Of a DNA stretch of 64,000 bases, positions 54,486 through 63,084 are shown piece by piece. The DNA is from an uncultured Ruminococcus sp. Its GTDB lineage: Bacteria; Bacillota; Clostridia; Oscillospirales; Acutalibacteraceae. The notes below the pieces were generated by a model, which saw only the letters and a list, made by a program, of their open reading frames with translations, was not told the DNA's origin and did not search any database. The stretch lies in contig CATXZD010000002.1 of NCBI GenBank assembly GCA_958403905.1, positions 1 through 64,000 on the forward strand, written 5' to 3'. A program made the translations under genes and the position numbers. Position 1 is the first letter of the stretch. Each line of letters begins with the position of its first letter.

Positions 54486-56357
54486 TTATTTAATATGGGT
54501 TGAATTAATTTTAAATCTGTCGTATCGTCCAATGTCGCAAAGCTTGATTTCGTGACAGCCGAGCCTTGTACTAAGCGGTGCAAGTTCCATGTAATCGCCG
54601 TATAAGAATGTCAGATATTTGTCGTATTCCTTTGGAACAGGCAGTTTGTATCCTTCAAAATCAGCATAAGCTACCTCATCAAGATATTCAATAGGAAAAC
54701 TTCCGTTATAAATGTTGCGTCCCATACCGTCATAGAGATATTTTGCGTTCTTTTTTCTTTTAAAGAAACTAATCGTCTTGTTTTCAAGCCATAGGCTGAA
54801 TCTTATGGGGAATACTGCCTTGCAGAAATTGGTGACAAAAGATTGAATTTTACTGCCGTTTTCAGCCTTGCGGTTGTTCCATTTATTAAAAACAAGCGCA
54901 CGTGTAAACAAAGTCATTCCAAGATGAATTTTCTGCCCGAGTCTTGAATTGGCGGTTTTATCATGACAGAAAATATCAAACGCAAGACCGTTGTGCATAT
55001 CCTTGTGCTCTTTAGCAAAGCCTGTTGCAAAGATTGTGTCATTGAGTCTGAATTTTGCGAATTCATAGAAACAGTTTTTGTCGTTTTTATTTGTTTGAAA
55101 TGTCATAGAAGGCGGCATTTCATCAGCGGCAATTTCGCAGAATTTATCGTAATCTTCACGCAGCATCATAATGTCGGCGTCGTCATCCCACGGTATAAAC
55201 CCGTGGTGTCTGATTGCGCCGAGCAGAGTTCCGCCGCCAAGAAAATATTTTATATTGTGCTTTTTGCATATTCTGTCAACCTCAAGCAGATAAGCAAGCA
55301 GAATTTCCTGAATTGAGCTTAGCCTTCCGTCATGGTTGTGGGGAAGAGCCATTGCGCTGTTGTCAGACATTCTGCTAATAACGCAAAGCTCAAGCGCTGT
55401 TTCAAGATTAATAACAGGCGAACAGCCGTGCTCGGAAATTTTGTTTGCATTAATTGCACAGCCGACAAAATCTCCGTTTTTATCAAGTGCAATGTCGGCA
55501 TTTTCTCCGTAAACATCGTGAAGAATTGCTGAAATCATACCGGTTGATGCAGTTGATGTTTTACCGCTTACATTATATACACCGCTGTCAAGTACGATAA
55601 GTGAGTACAAAATCGATTTGAAAACATCGCTTAAATACACGAAGGAGTACTGTTTACAGGAATTAACGATTTTGCATTTTGTGCCTTTTGCAACACTGTC
55701 AAAAACATTGTCAAGTTCTGTGGTAAGATTTGTTCCTGCACCGAGTACAATGCCCGTTCTCAAAATTGTAAGTTCAAAATTATTTCCCTTTTTCTCACAA
55801 TTCCATAGGCTTTCGGTAGTTCGCATAAGCTGTGAGGCAAAGCAATTTTCAGAACATAAATCAATTTTTGCATACTCATTTTCCGAGTATACTCTGTGAG
55901 GTTCGGCGTTGCCGTAAACTCTGCTGTCTGTCAAAACAATAGTTTTAGCATTTGTTCTTTTTGAAACTTCGGCAAGATGTTTTACTTCGTTGATTTGTGA
56001 GGTAAAAAGAGGTGCATCTGTAATAATATTTTCACAACAAAGACCTGTGTGTACAATATAATCTATCTGTGGTATTTCTGATAAAGAATTAAGCGGTGTG
56101 AAATCAAAGTCATTTCTTAACAGCAGTCCCTTGTTAAAGTCAGAAATGGCTGACTTGTTTTCGCCTGTGAAATAGACTTTAATGTGCAGTTTTTTGGTTT
56201 CGTTAAGGTACAAAAGAGCATAGCAAAGACAACGAGCAATTTCTCGTCCGCAAATTAAAAATGATTTGTTTTTCAATTTGTCAATAATTTCCTTTTCAAC
56301 CGTGGGCATAGCCGCCCAGTCGGTTTGAAATTCATTTAAAATATCTTTGATATGCAT
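54486..56357 (-). CDS. Degenerate SDR domain fused to LicD-type phosphotransferase
   Basis: AAGGAA precedes ATG 56357. The 623-residue product has an N-terminal Rossmann-like domain (about 25-320) that follows the extended-SDR order (IVLTDSRVYGN, later ILRTGIVLGAG) but has lost the catalytic YxxxK: the site reads CFASQLMRTTE. A LicD domain follows (about 345-610: YFLGGGTLLGAIRHHGFIPW, then DDDADIMMLREDYDKF, with the metal-binding DDD). LicD proteins add phosphocholine or related groups to wall glycans. The first domain is thus probably structural or binding only. It is the last gene of a minus-strand wall-polymer operon. Confidence 0.87.
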   Translation of the reverse strand: MHIKDILNEFQTDWAAMPTVEKEIIDKLKNKSFLICGREIARCLCYALLYLNETKKLHIKVYFTGENKSAISDFNKGLLLRNDFDFTPLNSLSEIPQIDYIVHTGLCCENIITDAPLFTSQINEVKHLAEVSKRTNAKTIVLTDSRVYGNAEPHRVYSENEYAKIDLCSENCFASQLMRTTESLWNCEKKGNNFELTILRTGIVLGAGTNLTTELDNVFDSVAKGTKCKIVNSCKQYSFVYLSDVFKSILYSLIVLDSGVYNVSGKTSTASTGMISAILHDVYGENADIALDKNGDFVGCAINANKISEHGCSPVINLETALELCVISRMSDNSAMALPHNHDGRLSSIQEILLAYLLEVDRICKKHNIKYFLGGGTLLGAIRHHGFIPWDDDADIMMLREDYDKFCEIAADEMPPSMTFQTNKNDKNCFYEFAKFRLNDTIFATGFAKEHKDMHNGLAFDIFCHDKTANSRLGQKIHLGMTLFTRALVFNKWNNRKAENGSKIQSFVTNFCKAVFPIRFSLWLENKTISFFKRKKNAKYLYDGMGRNIYNGSFPIEYLDEVAYADFEGYKLPVPKEYDKYLTFLYGDYMELAPLSTRLGCHEIKLCDIGRYDRFKINSTHIK

Positions 56358-56443
56358 ATTTTTATTCCTTTTTTCGATTAAAAATGCTTTTAAAAGTCTT
56401 TCATATGATTTCGGCTTAATCTGCGTTTAATAAATTTAAAATC

Positions 56444-57526
56444 CTATTCGTTAATTTGCAGACTCATAATTTTCACACTGCGTTTGATTCCCTCTGTTAA
56501 ATCTACCTTTGCACTCCAACCTATATTATTAAGCCTTGTTGAATTGAGTATTTCTGGTGTTGGAGCCATAGGGGAGGGAAAGGGTTCTTTTTCATCTTCC
56601 GGGTTTGCAAAGCTTAAAGTCAATTTGAGTTCGGGAAAAGCACCGACTGCTGCTTTTGCAAAGCCTCTTATTGTAACATCACTTCTGGGGTTTGCAATAT
56701 TATATGGTGTGGTGTTTTCGCCGTCAATCAGAATTTTAAGCAGAGCTACGGCAGTATCTGTTACATAGCAAAAGCTCCTCAACGCAGCACCGTTACTCTT
56801 GAGCAAAATATTTTGCTTTTTCACCACATTCGCAATAAACTGTGCCCAAACTCTGTCGTCATCAATGTTTGCGGGTCCGTAAATATAAGCAGGTCTTGCA
56901 ATTTTAACATTCATTTTGTACTGTTTTGCATAGCAACAGCCGAGTGTTTCTGCGGCACGTTTGCCTTGAGCGTAACAATTTTTGTAGCTGTCAATATCAA
57001 TATAGCCTATGTCGTCCTCGCCAATTGAATTTTTGCCGTTAAAAACAGAACCGTAAACTTTTAGCGACGACACAATAAGCGTGCTTTCTGAGCCGCTTTT
57101 CTTTGCATATTCAAGTGCGTTTGCAGTTCCCGTAAGGTTTGCGTCAATCGTGCCTGCGGGGTCATTTTCAAAGTAGTATGCGCTTGCCTGACTTGCGGCG
57201 TGAATTACAAAGTCAGCTCTGTTAAATTCAAAGGGAGTGCAAACGTCCTGCACAATAAGCTCCAAGTCGTCACGAAGAAGCAAATCACCGTACTTATTTT
57301 CAGCATTTTCACGGTTTCTTACAAGGGCTTTAATTTTTATGTTGCTGCCGTATATATCGTTTCTGATAAGCATCGCGCAAACAAGGTAAAATGCAATAAA
57401 GCCGTTGCCTCCAGTAATAAGTACGGTTTTATTGCAAATGCACGTCCAGTTAATATTACTTTCTGTAATTGTTTTAATGTCTTCAAAAACGTAGGGATGC
57501 AGAAGGTTCTCAACCTTATAATCCAT
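56444..57526 (-). CDS. NAD-dependent epimerase/dehydratase (extended SDR)
   Basis: GAGGAG precedes ATG 57526; seven further upstream codons overlap the cytidylyltransferase gene. The 360-residue product has the NAD-binding ITGGNGFIA near 40, VYGSVFNG near 170 and an intact catalytic YAQGK (Tyr and Lys) near 193, then RPAYIYGP, typical of sugar-nucleotide epimerases/dehydratases. Next to an IspD/TarI-like enzyme it may reduce or modify the sugar or alditol part of a CDP-linked precursor of a wall polymer. Confidence 0.9.
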   Translation of the reverse strand: MDYKVENLLHPYVFEDIKTITESNINWTCICNKTVLITGGNGFIAFYLVCAMLIRNDIYGSNIKIKALVRNRENAENKYGDLLLRDDLELIVQDVCTPFEFNRADFVIHAASQASAYYFENDPAGTIDANLTGTANALEYAKKSGSESTLIVSSLKVYGSVFNGKNSIGEDDIGYIDIDSYKNCYAQGKRAAETLGCCYAKQYKMNVKIARPAYIYGPANIDDDRVWAQFIANVVKKQNILLKSNGAALRSFCYVTDTAVALLKILIDGENTTPYNIANPRSDVTIRGFAKAAVGAFPELKLTLSFANPEDEKEPFPSPMAPTPEILNSTRLNNIGWSAKVDLTEGIKRSVKIMSLQINE

Positions 57527-58253
57527 ATTTAAGCTCCTCTTTTGCAAAGTTTTTAAAGCTTTTGTAATAATAGCGTGAACGAAGAAACCGTAAGTCCTCA
57601 GGCGTTGTTACCTTAATATTGTCACGCTCACCCTTAAAAATATGTACCGTTTCGCCAAGCTCAATCAATAGTTCGCTTGAGGAAATAGGATTTGTAATTC
57701 CCAGCCTTTCGGCTTCATTGTGGGCGTGCATAATTTTGCGCATTGTGTAACCCTGAGGTGCTTGTGTAATGTACATCTGCTTTCTCGGCAGACTTTTACA
57801 GCAGGTTTCGCCGTTTTCACTCTGTAAAACGGAGTCTATGCTCGGCGTTACGGGAACAGCGGTTTCGTATTTTGTTGCAGTTTCTATGCAGTCGGAAATA
57901 AGACTTTGTGAAATCAACGGACGAACACCGTCGCAGATAAGTACAATGTCGCCGGGGTCAGAAAATTTCTGAACTTCTACAAGTCCGTTATGAATACTTC
58001 CGTGGCCGTTTTCACCTCCGGGAACGATTGACGTAACCTTGGATACCTTATATTGTCCAATTAACTGCCACATATATTCAATTTTATCTGCAAGGCAGGA
58101 GATCACAATATCATCAACATCGGGGTGAGAAGCAAAGTTTTCAAGCGTTCTGATGATAATCGGCTTTCCGTCAACATTAATAAATTGCTTTGGTATGTCA
58201 AGCGACTTCATTCTTGCTCCTACGCCGCCTGCAAAAATAACAACGTGTACCAT
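57516..58253 (-). CDS. IspD/TarI-family cytidylyltransferase
   Basis: This 245-residue protein begins VVIFAGGVGARMKSLDIPKQ, the nucleotide-binding GG.G.R....PKQ signature, with GGENGHGSIHNGL near 80 and ICDGVRPLIS near 104. It fits 2-C-methyl-erythritol-4-P or ribitol-5-P cytidylyltransferases. The neighbouring LicD, SDR and ABC-exporter genes point to the TarI-like branch (CDP-alditol for a wall or capsular polymer) and away from isoprenoid synthesis. It overlaps the SDR gene by 11 bp. Confidence 0.88.
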   Translation of the reverse strand: MVHVVIFAGGVGARMKSLDIPKQFINVDGKPIIIRTLENFASHPDVDDIVISCLADKIEYMWQLIGQYKVSKVTSIVPGGENGHGSIHNGLVEVQKFSDPGDIVLICDGVRPLISQSLISDCIETATKYETAVPVTPSIDSVLQSENGETCCKSLPRKQMYITQAPQGYTMRKIMHAHNEAERLGITNPISSSELLIELGETVHIFKGERDNIKVTTPEDLRFLRSRYYYKSFKNFAKEELKYGL

Positions 58254-58269
58254 AGTTTCACCGTCAGTA

Positions 58270-59001
58270 TTATTTTTTCTTTTTTGATTCTTCGTAAACC
58301 TTTAAGGTTTCTTCCGTAGGACCGTCAAAAATAATCGTGCCTTTTTTCAGAAATATCGAACGCGGGCAGATTTCCTTGACAGATGCTGCACTGTGACTTA
58401 CATAAAGTACAGTAGTGCCTGCGGAAATAATCTCTTTAATTTTGTTTTTGCATTTTTTCTTAAATGATGCGTCGCCAACGGCAAGAGCCTCGTCAACAAC
58501 AAGAACGTCCGGCTCAATATTAACGTTAATTGCAAAGCCAAGGCGCATTTTCATACCGCTTGAGTATGTTCTTACGGGTTGGTCAATATAGTCGCCAAGT
58601 TCAGCGAATTCAATGATATTTTCTTCAATAGTCTTGATGTAATCGTCCTCAAGTCCGAGAATGTAGCCCTTGAGATAAATGTTCTCTCTACCGGTCATTT
58701 CCATAGAAAATCCTGCAGTAAGCTCAAGCAGAGCGGCAACCTTGCCGTTTACGATAATCTCGCCCTCATCGGGAAAAGCAACGCCGGTAATCATCTTAAG
58801 CAGGGTTGATTTGCCTGCGCCGTTATCGCCAACAATTCCGACAGACTCGCCTTTGTTAATTTGAAAAGAAACATTGTTGAGAGCCTTGTTGGTTTTAGGA
58901 TTTTTGGGTTTGATAAAAAGCGCCTTAAATCGAGCCTGGTCGTTTTTATATAGAATATATGTTTTGCTTACGTTTTTAAAGGTAATAATCGCTTCAGCCA
59001 T
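58270..59001 (-). CDS. ABC transporter ATPase of a wall-polymer exporter (TagH-like)
   Basis: The product is 243 residues. Walker A GDNGAGKST near 57-65, signature YSSGMKMRLGFA near 145, Walker B VLVVDEALAVGD near 168 and the H-loop YVSHS near 203 are all present. The N-terminal ITFKNVSKTYILYKN and the sequence MTGREN mark the TagH/KpsT/Wzt polysaccharide-export class. It lacks the long C-terminal glycan-recognition domain of full Wzt. It partners with the permease 15 bp upstream. Confidence 0.92.
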   Translation of the reverse strand: MAEAIITFKNVSKTYILYKNDQARFKALFIKPKNPKTNKALNNVSFQINKGESVGIVGDNGAGKSTLLKMITGVAFPDEGEIIVNGKVAALLELTAGFSMEMTGRENIYLKGYILGLEDDYIKTIEENIIEFAELGDYIDQPVRTYSSGMKMRLGFAINVNIEPDVLVVDEALAVGDASFKKKCKNKIKEIISAGTTVLYVSHSAASVKEICPRSIFLKKGTIIFDGPTEETLKVYEESKKKK

Positions 59002-59016
59002 AAATTTGTCCTCCTC

Positions 59017-59850
59017 TTATAGTACGTCAGGAAGTTTTTTCCTGAGTCTGTTGTAGTTAAATATACCGAGGAAGAACACAACTGCAAATTCTGCGAGGAA
59101 GATTACAAGTTCTGTTTTATACTCAAAGAACGGTCTGTTGTAGAGGAAGCAGTTGCGATAGCCGTTTACAAAGAAGTTTATCGGGTTGAAAAGCATAACA
59201 AAGTTAAGAACGGGATTTTCAACAAAGCCGTAGGAGTCATACATAATTCCCGACAGCCAGAAAATACCTGACATAATTGAAACAATCAGACTTTCAAAAT
59301 CCTTGCTGAACGCTGACATAGGCGCAGTAGACCACGAAAGTGCAAGGAAAAACAGAAACATAAGCGGACAGTATAAAAAGAATTGCAGATTATACCAGCT
59401 CGGACCTATTGCAAAAAGAACATAAACGTACATAATAGCAACAAGGAAAATATGTACATAAAGTCTTGATATACTTGTGTAGGTCAGAATTGTTGAAACA
59501 GGAAATTTTACTTTTGTGATAAACTGCCTGTTGGTACGCAGAGTTTTTGCGCCCTGAGTAATACTGTCCTGAATAAAGAACCACGGAATAATTCCGATGA
59601 ACATAAATGTAAAGAAGTCAATTGAAAATGGTTCGGGACCGCCGAGGTTTATATTAACCGATTTAAGCGTTTTAATACCGCACGAAAATGCAAACCAGTA
59701 AACAAAAATAGTAAAAGCTGGTTTTACTACAGCCCAAAGAGGACCTATTACAGCGCCCTTGTATGTTTTAATAAGCTCATTTTTTGCCAGCAAAAGGATT
59801 TGCTTTCCAAATCCCTTGTGCTCCTTAAATATTGTAAACAATAATATCAT
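59017..59850 (-). CDS. ABC-2 type permease of a wall-polymer exporter (TagG-like)
   Basis: This 277-residue protein has six membrane segments in the ABC-2 order and the family words NELIKTYKGAVIGPLWAVVK near 26-45 and NPINFFVNGYRN near 230. It exports teichoic-acid-like or O-antigen-like polymers with the ATPase downstream. It is the first gene of the minus-strand operon of five. Confidence 0.92.
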   Translation of the reverse strand: MILLFTIFKEHKGFGKQILLLAKNELIKTYKGAVIGPLWAVVKPAFTIFVYWFAFSCGIKTLKSVNINLGGPEPFSIDFFTFMFIGIIPWFFIQDSITQGAKTLRTNRQFITKVKFPVSTILTYTSISRLYVHIFLVAIMYVYVLFAIGPSWYNLQFFLYCPLMFLFFLALSWSTAPMSAFSKDFESLIVSIMSGIFWLSGIMYDSYGFVENPVLNFVMLFNPINFFVNGYRNCFLYNRPFFEYKTELVIFLAEFAVVFFLGIFNYNRLRKKLPDVL

Positions 59851-60380
59851 CCAATCTGAAATTAAATTTTTATTTGAAATTTATCACGGGAAATTGCAAG
59901 TCTTTCTTACATACGGTCACCACCGTTTTTTAAATTTGCCCTGAAAATTAAAACATCTTGCAAAAAAGTAAGGGCGCATATATATAAATTACAAACTTAT
60001 TAGTAAGCATTTTTAAAAATAATGCGCAAGTTATTATCTTTTATATAAAAACCTAAACTTGTAACAGGCGCTATAAAACAATTATATTATATAACTTTTT
60101 TGGCATTTGTCAATGAAATAAAGGTTTTATCGGTGTACAATTAAATTAAATATAATTTTATTAATATATAGGCTATTGTCTATAGGCTATTGTCGGATTT
60201 AAAGAAGAACAATGCCAAGTGTGAAAATATAACAAAATGTTTTACAATATACTTAAAATACTGCGATGAAATATTGCGTGTGATTAATGGAATGTTGCAT
60301 AAAATAATAATAATATAATGTTTAACACTATAATGAATTTATGCATTGATACAAATTTTTTCAAAGACTAAAATGAAATA
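59851..60380. other. AT-rich intergenic region with a tandem 14-mer
   Basis: About 530 bp without a gene separate the divergent exporter operon and the broken surface gene. The word TATAGGCTATTGTC is repeated exactly in tandem (60167-60180 and 60181-60194), and ATGAAATATTGC occurs at about 60266 and 60372. It must hold the exporter promoter on the minus strand; I could not fix it with confidence. Confidence 0.55.
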
Positions 60381-60409
60381 TTGCATTTAATTTTTATGTG
60401 GGGTATAAT
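60381..60409 (+). promoter_or_regulatory. Promoter of the broken surface-protein gene
   Basis: TTGCAT at 60381-60386 and TATAAT at 60404-60409 are 17 bp apart, followed about 65 bp on by AAAGGAGAAAG and the ATG at 60472. Confidence 0.65.
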
Positions 60410-60471
60410 TTAACAGGCAAAATTTCCATATTATATTTGTTAAAGAGAGTAAAGAAAAGGAGAAAGACAAA

Positions 60472-61917
60472 TGAGCAAAAAACAAAAGCGCTTGCGGCAC
60501 TTGCAGCATGTACATTGATGTTAGGTTCTGTCGGCTTTACAGCTTCGGCTGCAGGAAACGATGTAACAGTTGACGGAAACAGCATGTATAACGTTACATA
60601 AAAATTTTATGTGATTCTTACGGCAGCTTAAGAATGCGCACAACAAACGGAGATCCTGACAATCCTAACGATAATGACAAAAAACTTCTGTTTGGCACAA
60701 GCTCCGGTACAAGCCACACTTTGATTAATGTTGACGGAGAAAGTAAACAGTTTGATTATATCTCAGACAGTAATATGGTATTTGAATTTGATTCTGCTAA
60801 CAAAACTCATTTAACATCAAAGAAGTATAATGGAATTGATATTCGTCAGAATTATACTTTTGTAAAAAGCAACGCTACAGGCAGATATGATATGCTTGAA
60901 ATCAAATACACACTTACAAACAGCGATACAGTTGCTCACGAAGCAGGTGTGAGAATTATGATTGATACAATGCTTGGCGATAACGACGAAGCTCCATTCA
61001 GAGTTCCGAATGTTGGCGCATTTGTAACCGAGAAAACTTTTACAGGTGCTGAAATTCCGGAATATTATCAGGCCTTTGACAACTTTGATAACCCCTCGGT
61101 TGTATCTTTCGGAACATTTGACAAAACTTCATCAAACAAGGCTGATTATGTTCAGTTTATTTCATGGGTAAGAAGTAATACCAGTTCTTGGGAACTTGGA
61201 ACAATAGACGGTGCAAGTATAGGCGACAGCTCTGTTACTTCTGTATGGAATCTCAAAACACTTAATCCCGAAGAAACAAGAACATATAAAATGTACTATG
61301 GTTTGGGCAGATTTGTTGCAGATACTTCAAGCGAGCTTCAGCTTGCAGGCTATGGCGACAACACGGCAACAATCAATGAAACAAATACAGGTTATGAACC
61401 TTCAACCGTTACAGCATACATCAAAAATGCGGGTGAGAATACACTTGAAAATGCAACTGTAACTATTAATGCAACATTAGAAATGAATGTAGCCGGAGAA
61501 CAGACATTGAATATCGGCAACCTTGTACCCGGTGAGGAAAAACAGGTTTCATGGACTGTAAACTTTGTACCGTCAGCAGTTGAAAAAACTGTAAATTACA
61601 GCATTTCAGCAAAGGCTGATAATGCAGACGAGAAGACTGTCAGTCTTTCAACAATTCTTCCTGCAGTTACAGGCGATATTGCTACTCCCGATGAGCCAAC
61701 TACTGTTGCTCCTACAACTGTAGCGTCTACTATGGTTCCCGAAACTACACCCGACGCAACTTCAGCTACAAAGCCGGCTACGAAAGACACAGTTGTAAAA
61801 ACAACAAATAACAATGCAGTTCAAACAGGTTCAGCATCTGTTTCAGTATTACTTCTTTCTGCGCTTTCAGCTTTCGCAGGAATTGCTTATTTTGTAAGAA
61901 AAAGAGAAAACGGCTGA
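60472..61917 (+). pseudogene. Wall-anchored surface protein, multiply disrupted
   Basis: ATG 60472 follows AAGGAGAAAG. The frame breaks at once in an A6 tract: one more A would give MSKKTKALAALAACTLMLGS, a signal peptide that continues in the +1 frame to ASAAGNDVTVDG. That frame meets TAA at 60600, where TYKFYV is expected, and a further one-base loss near 60612 is needed to reach the long open frame at 60634 (SYGSLRMRTTNGDPDN). The remaining 427 codons encode a beta-rich domain, a Pro/Thr-rich linker and an anchor tail with AVQTGS, a membrane segment and RKRENG. With three lesions it is a pseudogene, although the A-tract could be phase-variable. Confidence 0.78.
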
Positions 61918-61967
61918 TAATTTAAAACACTAAAATAAAATCCGATTGATTCTGAAAATGAATGTGG

Positions 61968-62514
61968 TGACCCCAAAAAGTTAGACATTAAAGCGTAGCA
62001 GCAAATTTAGCGGCTACGCTTTTTGTTATGCAGCTAAGGCTTTTAGTCTGTATTCAACCGGACTTAACCAGCTAAGTTTTTGTTTAATCCTTTTGTTGTT
62101 GTAGTAATCAACATAATTGATAATTGCTTGTTCCAGTTCTTGATAACTGTAATAAACTTTTCCGTAATATATTTCCTGTTTTAAAATCCCAAAGAAATTT
62201 TCCATTCTTGATACGATACCTCTGTTGTTAAATACAATTCTACCACGGATAGCTAAATTCAAAAGAGTAATGTTTCTTTTCTCTTGATCTTCTTAATCCA
62301 TCGTCACCAAATTTCTTGTATGCAGATACCCATTGTCTTATTGACTGATTATCTGATATACTGTGTTTTCTACACAAGCTCAAATAGCCACCCATACCAT
62401 TGATGTATTCAAGTACCATTTTCTTTTTGAATTCATAACTATATTTTATTTTGCTATAAGAATACCGACCTCCATAAGTTGGATTTTTGGGTCTAACTTT
62501 TGGGGGTCGGGTCA
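61968..62514 (-). mobile_element. Internally deleted IS3/IS150-family element
   Basis: The ends carry related terminal repeats: TGACCCCAAAAAGTTAGAC at 61968-61986 and, inverted, GTCTAACTTTTGGGGGTC with GGGTCA at 62491-62514. On the minus strand a short OrfA-like piece (YSYEFKKKMVLEYINGMGGY, then SDNQSIRQWVSAYKKFGD, about 62265-62455) is followed by the C-terminal piece of the OrfB transposase. Intact relatives are well over 1 kb, so most of the catalytic gene is missing and the copy is dead. Confidence 0.82.
62026..62262 (-). pseudogene. IS3-family transposase C-terminal fragment
   Basis: The residues MENFFGILKQEIYYGKVYYS, then INYVDYYNNKRIKQKLSWLS and SPVEYR are the conserved end of IS150-type integrase-core transposases (last catalytic Glu region). 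The N-terminal catalytic part is deleted and the joint near 62265 is degenerate. Confidence 0.85.
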
Positions 62515-62667
62515 GCTTTTAAAATGCGGATGTTTTTGTATGTGGAAATTACAGCTTAGATTGCAATTTGATCTACATAAATATTTATTTTTTCTTTACA
62601 AAATATATGCAGGTATGATATAATAATTTAGTAAATTTTAATGCCTGCCAGGAAGATGATTGAAGTT

Positions 62668-63084
62668 ATGAAGATAAAAATTGAGGCAAAAAAAGAAAAT
62701 TTAGGTAAGATTATGTCTTTTTGCAATGATTTTATGATTTCAGAATTTCATCCTGATTGCAGCAATAATTTATTGCTTGTCGCCGTCGAAGAAATATTTA
62801 CTAATATTTCAAGCTATGCTTTCAGTGACAAAGTCGGTTATGCAGAGCTTGAACTTTTACGAACAAATAAAAATACAATAAGAGTAATTTTTACAGACAA
62901 CGGCTGTCCGTTTAATCCCATTGAATTTGAAAGCGATAATAGAGCGAAGAATAACATTGACAATCTTACCCCCGGAGGACTGGGACTTTATATTGTCAAA
63001 AATACTATGAAGAACTTAAAGTACGAATATATTGGCGGTTGCAATATTTTTTCCTTTGAAACCGCAGCGGAGGAGAAAAAATGA
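62668..63084 (+). CDS. RsbW-like anti-sigma/serine kinase (GHKL ATPase)
   Basis: The product is about 138 residues from ATG 62668; ATGs at 62641 and 62656 are alternatives because the AGGAAG lies between them. The fold reads NLLLVAVEEIFTNISSYAF (N-box), VIFTDNGCPFNP (G1) and LTPGGLGLYIVKN (G2), the compact HATPase of RsbW/SpoIIAB proteins that bind and phosphorylate STAS anti-anti-sigma factors. The stop overlaps the ATG of the next gene by 4 bp, so the two act together, probably in a stress or signalling switch. Confidence 0.87.
   Translation: MKIKIEAKKENLGKIMSFCNDFMISEFHPDCSNNLLLVAVEEIFTNISSYAFSDKVGYAELELLRTNKNTIRVIFTDNGCPFNPIEFESDNRAKNNIDNLTPGGLGLYIVKNTMKNLKYEYIGGCNIFSFETAAEEKK

Noticed and set aside
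62363..62623. 86-codon frame on the plus strand
   Set aside because: It runs antisense through the IS3-family remnant and past its terminal repeat, with no ribosome binding site and no known motif.
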